From Caldifarciminota bacterium (GTDB taxonomy: Bacteria > SDB-A), in assembly GCA_016929715.1 (NCBI GenBank), contig JAFGIG010000101.1, positions 1 through 44,182 of the forward strand: a stretch of 44,182 nt of DNA, given 5' to 3'. The position numbers and the translations under genes are program-made. Of the stretch, positions 31,422 to 39,960 are shown piece after piece. Under the pieces are notes generated by a model. The model ran no database searches and was not told the DNA's origin. It saw only the letters and a program-made list of their open reading frames with translations. Position 1 is the stretch's first letter. The number at the start of each line of letters is the position of its first letter.

Positions 31422-33380
31422 TCAATTATCAAACAAGAGTATTTTCTCAGTCAAGAGTTTCGTCCCGCAGAAAGAGACCGAGACAAAATAGATTCCCCTC
31501 GAAAATCCATTTGTCCTGATCCTTTCACTGTGATGTCCCAAAGGAAAGTATCTTTTTTCCTTTTCCAATACTTTTCTGCCTGCGGCGTCGAATAAGATAA
31601 ATCCCACTTCATCGGGATATCCAAGTTCGAAATCTATAATAATATCACCCTTTTGAGTTAAGAGATTTACAAACAAGAGGGTTTCAGGTCCGTTATTTTC
31701 TTGTGTTCCTGTGTTTTCGAGGATTTCAATTTCTTCCGTGAACGGCATGCTGTCAGAGTAAGAATAAGCCGTGAAAAAATACCACATCCTGAGAAGGTAT
31801 AACCCAGCGCTGAGACCTGTAGTGTTGAAAACACATAGTTCGCCGTTGACAACAGGATTTGCCGCAAATGGAGATACTTCAAAAAACTCAAAAGTGTCTG
31901 ACATGGGCGCGTATTCTATGCGGTAACCCGCAAAATTGAATGGAGAAAGCGGGGCTCTGGTGCAGTAAGCACTGCCGGGTATCGAAATAAAATCGTTTGA
32001 ACAGCATGGATCCGGGGGATAAAATCCGGCGATCAATACCGCCCCGGAATCTTCCGTAAAAGGAGTGGCTGAATGGACAGTGTTGTAACTTACTGCGAGT
32101 GATCTGTCTGCGGCTATCACCCTGCCGTAAAAGAAATTGGCATTGTAGAAAAGAGTTAAGGATTTTCCTTCAAGAAGCGCGTCTGTGTATATGCTTGAAA
32201 GGGCGCATATGAGAAACGAAGAATCGGCATTTCCGATATGTCCTCCGGAACCGTCGCAGATTACATTGCTCAAAAAGGCGATTGAGCTGTCCCCTAAGAG
32301 AAACTCGCCAAAAATCGAATTTTTGAGCGTCACGTCGTGTCTCCCCCAGAAATAGAAATTCCAGGACTCAACACTCGTATTGACAAGCCTGTAAGATCTT
32401 CCCGGAAAAGGCGCTGTGAAATCGACATAATGGGTGTTGTTGACAAAACCGGACAACGTGTCGCTGACCTGCTCCGTAAAAAGAGACCCTGCCGCTCTGA
32501 GTTCAACATCGTAAATTGTCACATCGGTGCTGTCGCAGGCCATTGTCGCTAAAAACAACGCAAAGACACTGTCTATCTCCACGGAATAATTTATCCCTGA
32601 ACAGGAAGTATCCGGATACCTGAAATGCTCTATGAACATAGAAGGGGAGTGAGGTCCCCTGACGGTTCCGGATGAATTTTTAGGAAATCCGAGCCAGACG
32701 AGAACAGAATCAGAGTTTTTTATCCTGAGCTCGGCCTCTTCTTCAGTGAAAAGAACGAATTCGCCGGCTTTGTCAGAATTTATTATTTCGATCGCAGATT
32801 TGCCTGTCAACGAAAAAGTTATGAATGATTTTTCCATCCGCACAGAGTCGAAAGCGGCGGAAGAGCTGTCGTAAAGAGAGAATCCAAAGGGTTTCGAATT
32901 AGACCTCAGAGTTGAGTTTTCTGCGTCAAAAGACGAATTCCCGTATGAATTTATCGAATACTGATACACATAGGATTCGTCGAGAAAAAACACGGCATTG
33001 TCGAGCTTCATCATGCCTTCGTCAGACAGGACGATATCTCCTCTCATTCTGAGTGAACACGAATTGACCTCGAGAAGTCCGTTTTGAAATATTATTATGT
33101 CCTCGTAAATTGAAGTGTCGCTTGTTATTACGAGAGTGTCGGTGAGATAAAAGGTTTCGGGAGCTTTTAAAGAAAACGTTTCTTCACTCAACGTGATCGG
33201 ATCGCAAGATGTTGCATGAAATCCGCTCGGCAATGTTGGTATGTCTGAGGATGCCTCGCCGGCGTATATTCCGGCTTTAAGAAATCTGCATCTATCCAAA
33301 GCCTCTGAAAATACGTCATGCGGAAAAAACGCGCCTTTATATCCGGCAGAAAACAATAAAACAAAAATAATGAATTGCAT
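31422..33380 (-). CDS. secreted beta-helix-like surface protein with sorting domain
   Basis: A 652-residue protein with a signal peptide (QFIIFVLLFSAGYKG). It has a long middle of short alternating strands typical of right-handed beta-helices (LEVNSCSLRMRGDIVLSD, AFDSVRMEKSFITFSLTG). It ends in a FlgD-Ig/T9SS-like sorting domain (VGFILFDAAGRKVLEKE, SRGIYFVSVSF). An adhesin or surface-exposed polysaccharide-active role is possible, but no catalytic residues stand out. ATG 33380, after AAGGGG, is preferred over the ATG six bases earlier. It sits a few bases after the P-loop gene. Confidence 0.72.
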   Translation of the reverse strand: MQFIIFVLLFSAGYKGAFFPHDVFSEALDRCRFLKAGIYAGEASSDIPTLPSGFHATSCDPITLSEETFSLKAPETFYLTDTLVITSDTSIYEDIIIFQNGLLEVNSCSLRMRGDIVLSDEGMMKLDNAVFFLDESYVYQYSINSYGNSSFDAENSTLRSNSKPFGFSLYDSSSAAFDSVRMEKSFITFSLTGKSAIEIINSDKAGEFVLFTEEEAELRIKNSDSVLVWLGFPKNSSGTVRGPHSPSMFIEHFRYPDTSCSGINYSVEIDSVFALFLATMACDSTDVTIYDVELRAAGSLFTEQVSDTLSGFVNNTHYVDFTAPFPGRSYRLVNTSVESWNFYFWGRHDVTLKNSIFGEFLLGDSSIAFLSNVICDGSGGHIGNADSSFLICALSSIYTDALLEGKSLTLFYNANFFYGRVIAADRSLAVSYNTVHSATPFTEDSGAVLIAGFYPPDPCCSNDFISIPGSAYCTRAPLSPFNFAGYRIEYAPMSDTFEFFEVSPFAANPVVNGELCVFNTTGLSAGLYLLRMWYFFTAYSYSDSMPFTEEIEILENTGTQENNGPETLLFVNLLTQKGDIIIDFELGYPDEVGFILFDAAGRKVLEKEKRYFPLGHHSERIRTNGFSRGIYFVSVSFCGTKLLTEKILLFDN

Positions 33381-33391
33381 TATCATCCCCT

Positions 33392-34408
33392 TTATTTTAA
33401 TAGTTCAAAAAGATACGAATTATCAAATAACATTGAGTTCACCAAAGGTATTTCGGTCATTTCGGCGCATTCCTCAAGGTGAACAGGAGAGCCGGAGACC
33501 ACTCCAGATATTATATCAGGTTTTAAGCCGTATTCTTTTGTCAAAATATCAATTCCTCCATAGACGCCCAAAGGATCGAGAGCGCAATAAATAAGCCTGT
33601 GTAACCTTTCCCTTACAGTTTCATTGTGCAGAAGAATAGAGGTCTCTCTCTGCAGTATGCCGTCTGCCGTCTCGACCACCCAGTAATTCTCCTTATTGTT
33701 GGCGTATTTCAAATCGAAAGAGTTGAAAATTTTTAAAAGCTCATCTTCGCTGAGAAGATAGGTTGAAGGATAACCGAGAAAACTGAAATCAGCGAACCTT
33801 CTGGCTCCGGAATCGTTCATCAGTAGAATATCCTTTAGTCCCGCAGTTCCGGTAACCTTTGATGCCCTGACATTCTTTCCGGATTTTGAAAGCGCCGAAC
33901 AGCAAGCCGCCGCTGCCGTAGTTTTTCCCGAGTTCATCGAAGATCCGCAGACAAGTATCATTTTAGCTCTCGGATATTTTTTAATTCGGGATCTGGGATT
34001 TATAAGAGGGGAATCAGCCGTATTTAATGTTCTTCCCGAGTTGTCAGAGATATACCCCAGACATTTAACCTCCGTGGGAAAAATCACCTTGGAACTCTTT
34101 TTTCGCGCAACGCCAATAATTCCCGATCTCGATAGAACATGCGCTTTCTCAGGCATAGATTGAGGAATGATTCCTTCGTAATAATCAGCCGCGTATCTGT
34201 TGCCGAAAACGCAAACTATTTCCATCCCCTCCCTGAGCCTGTGTATTCTTCCCGATTTGTTTTCTATCTGTGTGTGCTGGCCGATTTTATCCACAATGCA
34301 ATAAACTAAATCTCCGATTGACGGTTTTTTCAGAGTCCATGAAAAGGATTTAATCATTTTTTTGCTGACCGTGTAGGCGGCGCTGGGTATTAAAACGTTT
34401 TTTTCCAT
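33392..34408 (-). CDS. P-loop NTPase of unknown function
   Basis: A 338-residue protein. Residues 1-145 are a beta-rich N-terminal region with no recognised motif. A nucleotide-binding domain follows, with Walker A CGSSMNSGKTT at 154-164 and later ENYWVVETADG, which could carry the Walker B acidic residue. The overall look recalls DUF1611 or MobB-like small P-loop proteins, but I cannot assign it. The ATG lacks a clear ribosome binding site; the preceding gap is 27 bases. Confidence 0.65.
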   Translation of the reverse strand: MEKNVLIPSAAYTVSKKMIKSFSWTLKKPSIGDLVYCIVDKIGQHTQIENKSGRIHRLREGMEIVCVFGNRYAADYYEGIIPQSMPEKAHVLSRSGIIGVARKKSSKVIFPTEVKCLGYISDNSGRTLNTADSPLINPRSRIKKYPRAKMILVCGSSMNSGKTTAAAACCSALSKSGKNVRASKVTGTAGLKDILLMNDSGARRFADFSFLGYPSTYLLSEDELLKIFNSFDLKYANNKENYWVVETADGILQRETSILLHNETVRERLHRLIYCALDPLGVYGGIDILTKEYGLKPDIISGVVSGSPVHLEECAEMTEIPLVNSMLFDNSYLFELLK

Positions 34409-34435
34409 ACTGAATGGTTTTATTTTTTTCAGTGT

Positions 34436-35518
34436 TCAGGTCTCTGTTTCTAAAACCTCTATGCTGTTGAGTTTTGATTTCATAATCGCCTTTCTCAGAA
34501 ATGAATTGAACATGAAAGGCGATTTAACTATCTTTCCTGCTATATTAAGCGAAATATTTTTTGAATTTTTTATGTATCTTTCCGAAAAACCGCTTATTCC
34601 GTTTTCCAAACTCTTTGCGAGATTCAAAGCGCTCCAGAACGCGTAACTCAATCCTTCAGCTGAACTTGGACTTATAAACCCCCCGGCTTCGCCAACAAGA
34701 GCAGTCCTGCCTTTGGCAAAAGCGAGTTCGGAAACATTCATAGGCCTTTCAAGATAGCATCCCCTCACTGCGAAATTTTCTCTGAATACGAATCCGTGTT
34801 TTCGGAGTTTTTCTTTTAACACTCTGAATTTTGAAAAAATATCCGAAGGGTTTTTCAGCGCAGAACCGAGAATAAGATAACCGTTTTTCGGTATTGTCCA
34901 GGAGTAAAAATCCGTGATTTGGCTGTCAAAAATTGAAGAAAAATACGGTGTCGCCTCGCCGGTTTCGTGCCATTCCTGAACTGACAAGTATCTTCTCAAT
35001 GATTTTGACGGAAAAGTTATTCTCCTGACGGCTGAATTCGCACCGTCTGCTCCGACAACTGCCTTTACTCTGATTTTTTTTACCTTTCCGCCTTTTCTGT
35101 ATGACACTTCGCAGTATTCAGAGCTATCTGAATGAGAGAGATAAAAAGAATTCGACTCATATTGTATCTTTCCAAGGGTCAAAGACAGAAGCCAAGCGTC
35201 TAATTTCTGCCTGTCAATGTTTATATAATGCCTTTGGTAATGGCATTTTAAACCCGTCCCGAGGTCTATCGCCTTGACCGAGAAAAGCTGGGGTTCTGCG
35301 AGTATCTTTGACGGAAGCCCCAAGCCGAATTTTGCGAGCATTTTCTGAGCGTCAGGAGCGAGAAGTCCGCCGCAGTTTTTTCCCTGGGGAAAGTTTGTCG
35401 ATGCCGTGGAATTGAGGTCTCTTTTGTCAAGAACCACGACATTGAATTTTTCCGAAATCAGCCTCGCCAGCGTGGAACCCGCCGGACCAGCTCCGATAAC
35501 CGCGATATCGAAATCCAT
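34436..35518 (-). CDS. FAD-dependent oxidoreductase, geranylgeranyl-reductase-like
   Basis: A 360-residue flavoprotein. It has the Rossmann FAD motif IAVIGAGPAGSTLA at the N-terminus, VVGADGANSAVRR, and the C-terminal FAD motif ALVGEAGGFISPSSAEGL. These define the GGR/PHBH-like group, which reduces isoprenoid double bonds or hydroxylates aromatics. An early N-FPQGKNCGGLL fits the GGR group, whose usual CGGG or CGGA site is CGGL here. The start shares TAATG with the ferritin-like gene, so the two are co-translated. Menaquinone or lipid saturation are candidate roles. Confidence 0.82.
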   Translation of the reverse strand: MDFDIAVIGAGPAGSTLARLISEKFNVVVLDKRDLNSTASTNFPQGKNCGGLLAPDAQKMLAKFGLGLPSKILAEPQLFSVKAIDLGTGLKCHYQRHYINIDRQKLDAWLLSLTLGKIQYESNSFYLSHSDSSEYCEVSYRKGGKVKKIRVKAVVGADGANSAVRRITFPSKSLRRYLSVQEWHETGEATPYFSSIFDSQITDFYSWTIPKNGYLILGSALKNPSDIFSKFRVLKEKLRKHGFVFRENFAVRGCYLERPMNVSELAFAKGRTALVGEAGGFISPSSAEGLSYAFWSALNLAKSLENGISGFSERYIKNSKNISLNIAGKIVKSPFMFNSFLRKAIMKSKLNSIEVLETET

Positions 35519-36015
35519 TATGTTTTTGACATCATCATTTCATAATCTTCGACAAGTGCCTGAAGGTCTTCCTCATGTTCGACTTCATCCTGCAGAATCT
35601 GCAAAACGAGATTGTATGTCACGGGATCTTTGTCTTTCGTCAAATCGAGGATGTCAGAGTAAGTATCTATGGCGCACCTTTCTCCTTTGACATTCTGGTC
35701 GAGTATGTTTTTCACGTAAGGATCTTCCGGGGCGTCATATCCGCAGTTTGTATTCTTATACCAGTCTTCAGGTCTGAGAATGGGAGTTCCGCCGAGCTGG
35801 ACTATCCTGAGAGAAAGCATGTCCGCGTGTCTCAGTTCGTCAGCCGCATGCTGAACGAGTTCGGCAATGACAGCTTCTTTCATAGGCCCTTTGACCACTT
35901 TTGAACCGATCCAATACTGGTAATAAGCCAGCCATTCGTCTGAAAACGCCTTGTTGAGAATTTTCAACAGCTGATCGACGTTAATTTTCAGTATCTGTAT
36001 TCCCCTTTCGCCCAT
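35518..36015 (-). CDS. ferritin-like diiron protein
   Basis: A 165-residue four-helix protein with diiron ligands at the expected spacing: E27 (DEWLAYYQY), E60 and H63 (DELRHAD), E112 (KGERCAID), and E144 and H147 (DEVEHEED). Bacterioferritin/Dps-like members store iron or detoxify peroxide and oxygen. It lacks the heme-ligand Met context I would expect of a classic bacterioferritin. AGGAGG precedes the ATG. Its coupling to the FAD oxidoreductase and position near mntP suggest metal or oxidative-stress work. Confidence 0.85.
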   Translation of the reverse strand: MGERGIQILKINVDQLLKILNKAFSDEWLAYYQYWIGSKVVKGPMKEAVIAELVQHAADELRHADMLSLRIVQLGGTPILRPEDWYKNTNCGYDAPEDPYVKNILDQNVKGERCAIDTYSDILDLTKDKDPVTYNLVLQILQDEVEHEEDLQALVEDYEMMMSKT

Positions 36016-36027
36016 TTTTCCTCCTTT

Positions 36028-36702
36028 TCAGTTGTTTTTTCTCTTTAACTCCTGTTCTATCTCTTTAAGCAAAGCGTTGCTTTCTTCATTCAAGACGAGC
36101 GCTCTTTCAGCTATCTCAAGCGACCTCTTAGTGGATTTTTCTGCAAATTCCATGTAAGACTTGTTTTTTTTCTGCATAATCGCCATGACTGCGATTACTA
36201 TTATAAGAATTCCCAAAATCACCGCTATAGGAAAAAATGAGGATATCACCGACATAAAACTTATCCAAGGCTTTAACTGTTTCCCGTAGATGTCGTAATC
36301 AAGATTGAGATCTCTGTATAAAACCCATGTTTCAGATACGCCGTCAAAATAAAGATAGTTCCCTCTTTGCCATATTGAATAACTGTAATAATATTTATCA
36401 TAGAAATCGTCATCGACTCCGACAAGTTCAGTCTCAATACAGCCTATCCTGTATCCGTCATTTTGATAGGCTTCATAGTCTATGACGACGTTTAATACTT
36501 TTAGAGTTCCTTCAAAAGGGAAAAGCTCTGTTTTGAATTCATAAGTCATCTCCGCCAAAGGTCTTAAACAAACAGTTGTTCCGTCATTTCTTAGATTCTC
36601 TTCCCACGCCGACAAAAGATCTTTCTGATCCTGCGTCAGGGCAGTAATATCTAAATACAGAAAAATGCCTGAGAGTATAAATAGAGTTTTAGGTAAATTC
36701 AT
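36028..36702 (-). CDS. membrane-anchored protein, unknown, coiled-coil tail
   Basis: A 224-residue protein with an N-terminal signal-like segment (LFILSGIFLYLDITA) and an extracytoplasmic domain of about 120 residues rich in Tyr and Asp. One strong membrane helix follows (FFPIAVILGILIIVIAVMAI), then a cytoplasmic helical tail likely to form a coiled coil (LEIAERALVLNEESNALLKE). I do not recognise a family. AAAGGAT precedes the ATG, two bases after mntP. Confidence 0.65.
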   Translation of the reverse strand: MNLPKTLFILSGIFLYLDITALTQDQKDLLSAWEENLRNDGTTVCLRPLAEMTYEFKTELFPFEGTLKVLNVVIDYEAYQNDGYRIGCIETELVGVDDDFYDKYYYSYSIWQRGNYLYFDGVSETWVLYRDLNLDYDIYGKQLKPWISFMSVISSFFPIAVILGILIIVIAVMAIMQKKNKSYMEFAEKSTKRSLEIAERALVLNEESNALLKEIEQELKRKNN

Positions 36703-36704
36703 CT

Positions 36705-37256
36705 TTATCCTTTCAAAAGATGTTCAAAGAGTATTTTCACTCCAATCAGGATTAAAATCAAACCCCCCGTCAACTCCGCTTTTTTACCTGCGAACTTTCC
36801 GAATTTTTTTCCTATGTAAAACCCGCAATAAGACATAGTAAATGTTATTGCGCCAATTACTGCAACAGCCTTAAAAACATCCAATATAAAATATGAAAAT
36901 GTCAATCCCACGGCAAAAGCGTCTATGCTTGTCGCTATCGCCAGTAAAAGTAAATACCCTTTCTTTATTTCTTTTTCTTTTTCTTTTCCGAAAGATTCCC
37001 AAACCAATTTCACTCCTACGGCTGACAGTATTAAAAAAGCTGCCCAGTGGCCTATTCCCGAAATCAAAGATAGAAGATATTTTCCGGTCTGCCAGCCCCC
37101 AAGAGGCATAACAGCCTGAAATAGACCGAAATACAAACCGAGCTTAAGAGGCAGATACCTTCCTTTATTTTTCCCGGAAAATCCCAAGCCCACCGACACG
37201 GCAAATGCGTCGGAAGCTAAAGCCAGTGAAAGCGCCGTCAAAGTTAAATAATTCAG
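36705..37256 (-). CDS. mntP: manganese efflux pump MntP
   Basis: A 183-residue, six-helix exporter that removes excess Mn(II). Two inverted halves carry the family motifs ASDAFAVSVGLG and ATSIDAFAVGLTF, with the metal-binding Asp residues. I place the start at CTG 37256: AAGGAA lies six bases upstream, and the resulting NYLTLTALSLALASDAF matches normal MntP N-termini. The alternative TTG at 37241 has no ribosome site and clips the first helix. A TTGCCC-17-TATAAT promoter lies just upstream. There is no room for the yybP-ykoY manganese riboswitch often found before this gene. Confidence 0.87.
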   Translation of the reverse strand: MNYLTLTALSLALASDAFAVSVGLGFSGKNKGRYLPLKLGLYFGLFQAVMPLGGWQTGKYLLSLISGIGHWAAFLILSAVGVKLVWESFGKEKEKEIKKGYLLLLAIATSIDAFAVGLTFSYFILDVFKAVAVIGAITFTMSYCGFYIGKKFGKFAGKKAELTGGLILILIGVKILFEHLLKG

Positions 37257-37276
37257 ATTTTTTCCTTTTGATTTTT

Positions 37277-37305
37277 ATTATACCCGAGTAAATTATACAG
37301 GGCAA
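37277..37305 (-). promoter_or_regulatory. candidate mntP promoter
   Basis: On the minus strand TTGCCC (37305-37300) and TATAAT (37282-37277) are exactly 17 bases apart. This puts transcription start about 14-16 bases before the CTG start. A second TATAAT at 37297-37292 has no -35 partner. Confidence 0.5.
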
Positions 37306-37338
37306 AGAGCGAATCATTTATCCAGAGCCTTATTTCTC

Positions 37339-37385
37339 TTGACTAATGATTGCATCTATGAAAAAATATTACCTATACCATAGGT
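37339..37385 (+). promoter_or_regulatory. csoR-copA promoter region with CsoR-type operator
   Basis: TTGACT at 37339-37344 is a likely -35; the -10 is unclear (AATATT or TATTAC around 37365-37372). The inverted repeat ACCTAT-ACC-ATAGGT (37371-37385) ends just before the GGAGG of csoR. Its ATACC/GGT composition and its place over the transcription start fit autoregulation by a copper-sensing CsoR: repressor bound without copper, released with Cu(I). Confidence 0.65.
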
Positions 37386-37395
37386 GGAGGTATTT

Positions 37396-37668
37396 ATGAA
37401 AGAAGAAAAACAAAAAATAATTCTGAATCTGAAAAAAGCGCGAAGTCACATTGAAAAAATCATTAAAATGGTCGAAGACGAAGAGGAATGCATTTTTCTA
37501 ATGCAGCAGAACCTTGCTGTCATAGGGCTTTTGAGGTCTTCGCACGAAATGATGCTCCGACGGCATTTAAGCAGATGTTTAGGCAAAGCATTCAGTTCAG
37601 GAAGCGAAAAGACTAAAAGAGAGATGATAGAAGACGTCATAACCGTTTCAAAACTCTTCAAAAGATAA
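37396..37668 (+). CDS. csoR: copper-sensing transcriptional repressor CsoR
   Basis: A 90-residue all-helical DUF156 protein. C32, H57 and C61 have exactly the 25- and 4-residue spacing of the Cu(I) ligands C36, H61 and C65 in Mycobacterium CsoR. This separates it from FrmR- or RcnR-type relatives. The ATG at 37396 follows GGAGG; the in-frame GTG at 37384 lies in the operator and ribosome site. It is three bases upstream of copA and probably represses both genes until copper binds. Confidence 0.92.
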   Translation: MKEEKQKIILNLKKARSHIEKIIKMVEDEEECIFLMQQNLAVIGLLRSSHEMMLRRHLSRCLGKAFSSGSEKTKREMIEDVITVSKLFKR

Positions 37669-37671
37669 AAT

Positions 37672-39897
37672 ATGAAAGGGTCACTCACTCTCGTTATCAA
37701 CGGCATGACATGCGCCTCCTGCGCATCAGGGATAGAAAAATTCATATCCTCAAAAAAAGGCATAAATAGCGCCTCCGTAAACATTGCCACAGGACAAGGT
37801 TTTTTCGAATACGATTTGGAAATTCTCTCCGAAAACAACATCATTGACTGGATAAATCTTCTCGGTTATAAGGCTCAAATAGCCGCTAAAAAGCCTTTTT
37901 CAGTTTCCGGGGACGAAACACACAGAATCGAAGTCAAAAAACTTTTTACCGGATTTATACTTTCGCTTTCTCTCGGGTTTCCTCTTTTGTATTTTTCAAT
38001 GGGGTCCATGATAGGTATTCCCGTTTTAGATATCGAACCCATCCAAAATTCAATTATACAATTCGTTTTGACTACAGCAATAATGGCTGTCAACTGGAAT
38101 ATATACGCATCCGGACTTAAAAAACTTCTGCTGAGAAATCCGAACATGGACTCTCTCGTGGAAATCGGGACTCTCGCGGCTTATTTTTACTCCCTGGCGC
38201 TGACCCTTCAATCTCTTTTGGACAAAAATCATCACTCAGATCATCTCTATTACGAAAGCGCCGGTTTTATTCTTATATTTATATCTCTCGGAAAGTTTCT
38301 CGAAAGCTTGGCAAAAAAGAAAACTCACGACTCGGTTCGAAAACTCGTTGATATTCAGCCGAAAAAAGCCGTCATCGAAAAAGACGGCAGAGAAGAAGAA
38401 ATCCAAACTCATTTAATCAAACCGGGAGACATAATCGTCGTCCGGCCTGGGACGACTGTCCCTACAGACGGAATCATATTCAGCGGAAGTTCTTTCTTCG
38501 ACGAAAAGGCTATTACAGGAGAGAGCCTGCCCGTCGAAAAACACGAAGGAGATCAGGTTATAGGCGGAACAGTAAACTTGAACGGTTATGTCAGATTCAC
38601 CGCTTCAAAAGAAAGCGAAGACACTGTCCTCTCACAGATAATAAAAACCGTATATAACGCGCTTAACACAAAAGCTCCCATACAGCTCTTCGCCGACAAG
38701 ATTTCATTTTATTTCGTTCCCGCTGTGCTCGCAGTCGCTTTATTATCATTCGCGGCTTGGATATTGGCGGGAAAGCCATTTGTTTTCGCCCTGACTTCAT
38801 TCGTATCGGTTCTCATTATAGCCTGCCCATGTTCTTTAGGCCTGGCTACTCCGACGGCGGTAATGATGGGAATGGGGCTTGCTGCAAAAAGAAATATTCT
38901 CGTAAAAAAAAGCGAAGCCCTCGAACAGGCGTGTAAAATCGGCGTTATTGTATTTGATAAGACAGGAACTCTCACTCAAGGTAAAATTTCAGTCAGCAAC
39001 GCTGAATATCTCAACGGATTTTCTGAAACAGAGATTCTTTCCCTTGCCTACTCCCTTGAATCCAAATCCGAACATCCAATAGCAAAATCTTTGGCGAATT
39101 TCGCGACTGAAAGAAAAGCCGAACTCAAAGAAGTTCTTGATATTTCAGTAGCTCCGGGTAAGGGCATCAGCGGCAAGATTGACGGCAATGAAGTGGCAAT
39201 CGGAACTCTTAAATATCACGGGGAAACCTTAAAAGACATAAATTCTATAGAAAACATTCTCGATGGCGCGGGAATGAACGCAGAAACTTCCGTCCTAATG
39301 ACCATTTCCGGAAAACCGTCCGCGATATTCTCTTTTTCAGATCCCTTAAGAAAAGAAGCCCCGGAAGTCGTCGGCAAATTAACCCAAATGGGTCTAAAAG
39401 TCGTAATGATAACAGGAGACAGGCCTCAAGTCGCGTCTTCGATAGCCCGAAAAACAGGCATCAAAGATTACATAGCAGAAGTTCTTCCAAACGAAAAAGC
39501 GAGTAAGATCGAAGAGATAAAAAAATCAGGAAAAATAGTCGCCATGGTTGGAGACGGAATAAATGACGCGCCGGCTCTGGCATCCGCTGACATTGGAATA
39601 GCTCTCGGCGGAGGAACCGACATAGCAATAGAAACCGGCGACATAGTCCTTGTAAAAGACGACCTCAACGATGTCCTTTGCATCCTTGATCTTTCAAAAT
39701 TCACCATGAAAAAAATCAAGCAAAACCTTTTCTGGGCTTTTTTCTACAATATCCTCGGCATACCTATAGCTGCCGGCGCTTTTTACTGGCTTACCGGATG
39801 GTTGTTGAGCCCAATATTCGCCGCCGCGGCTATGTCGCTTTCTTCAGTCAGCGTCGTATTAAATTCTCTGTCGATGAAATTTTACAGGGGGCAATAA
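37672..39897 (+). CDS. copA: copper-exporting P1B-type ATPase CopA
   Basis: A 741-residue Cu(I) export pump. One N-terminal metal-binding domain carries GMTCASC (C14, C17). Eight membrane helices surround the actuator TGES (282-285), the transport motif CPC (385-387), the phosphorylation site D429-KTGT, the SEHP loop (466-469) and the hinge GDGINDAP (627-634). The late YNILGIP membrane motif is the Cu-type signature. It follows csoR with a three-base gap and little ribosome site of its own, so coupling is likely. Confidence 0.96.
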   Translation: MKGSLTLVINGMTCASCASGIEKFISSKKGINSASVNIATGQGFFEYDLEILSENNIIDWINLLGYKAQIAAKKPFSVSGDETHRIEVKKLFTGFILSLSLGFPLLYFSMGSMIGIPVLDIEPIQNSIIQFVLTTAIMAVNWNIYASGLKKLLLRNPNMDSLVEIGTLAAYFYSLALTLQSLLDKNHHSDHLYYESAGFILIFISLGKFLESLAKKKTHDSVRKLVDIQPKKAVIEKDGREEEIQTHLIKPGDIIVVRPGTTVPTDGIIFSGSSFFDEKAITGESLPVEKHEGDQVIGGTVNLNGYVRFTASKESEDTVLSQIIKTVYNALNTKAPIQLFADKISFYFVPAVLAVALLSFAAWILAGKPFVFALTSFVSVLIIACPCSLGLATPTAVMMGMGLAAKRNILVKKSEALEQACKIGVIVFDKTGTLTQGKISVSNAEYLNGFSETEILSLAYSLESKSEHPIAKSLANFATERKAELKEVLDISVAPGKGISGKIDGNEVAIGTLKYHGETLKDINSIENILDGAGMNAETSVLMTISGKPSAIFSFSDPLRKEAPEVVGKLTQMGLKVVMITGDRPQVASSIARKTGIKDYIAEVLPNEKASKIEEIKKSGKIVAMVGDGINDAPALASADIGIALGGGTDIAIETGDIVLVKDDLNDVLCILDLSKFTMKKIKQNLFWAFFYNILGIPIAAGAFYWLTGWLLSPIFAAAAMSLSSVSVVLNSLSMKFYRGQ

Positions 39898-39909
39898 CAA
39901 ATTGCCCCC
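39887..39909 (+). other. strong stem-loop at the copA stop codon
   Basis: GGGGGCAAT (39887-39895) pairs perfectly with ATTGCCCCC (39901-39909) around the loop AACAA, overlapping the copA stop. No T-run follows on the plus strand. On the minus strand the tail TGTAAAATTT is only mildly T-rich. It may stabilise the copA 3' end or slow transcription between these convergent genes, rather than act as a standard terminator. Confidence 0.5.
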
Positions 39910-39960
39910 ATCCAATTCAACGGCACTACAGACCTCGTTACTATTTATTACCACTCAATA

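Noticed and set aside
37257-37395. Manganese riboswitch (yybP-ykoY) ahead of mntP
   Set aside because: The promoter elements sit about 20 bases before the start codon, leaving no space for the aptamer.
39887-39909. Canonical Rho-independent terminator after copA
   Set aside because: The stem is strong but no T-run follows on the plus strand, so it is listed only as a stem-loop.
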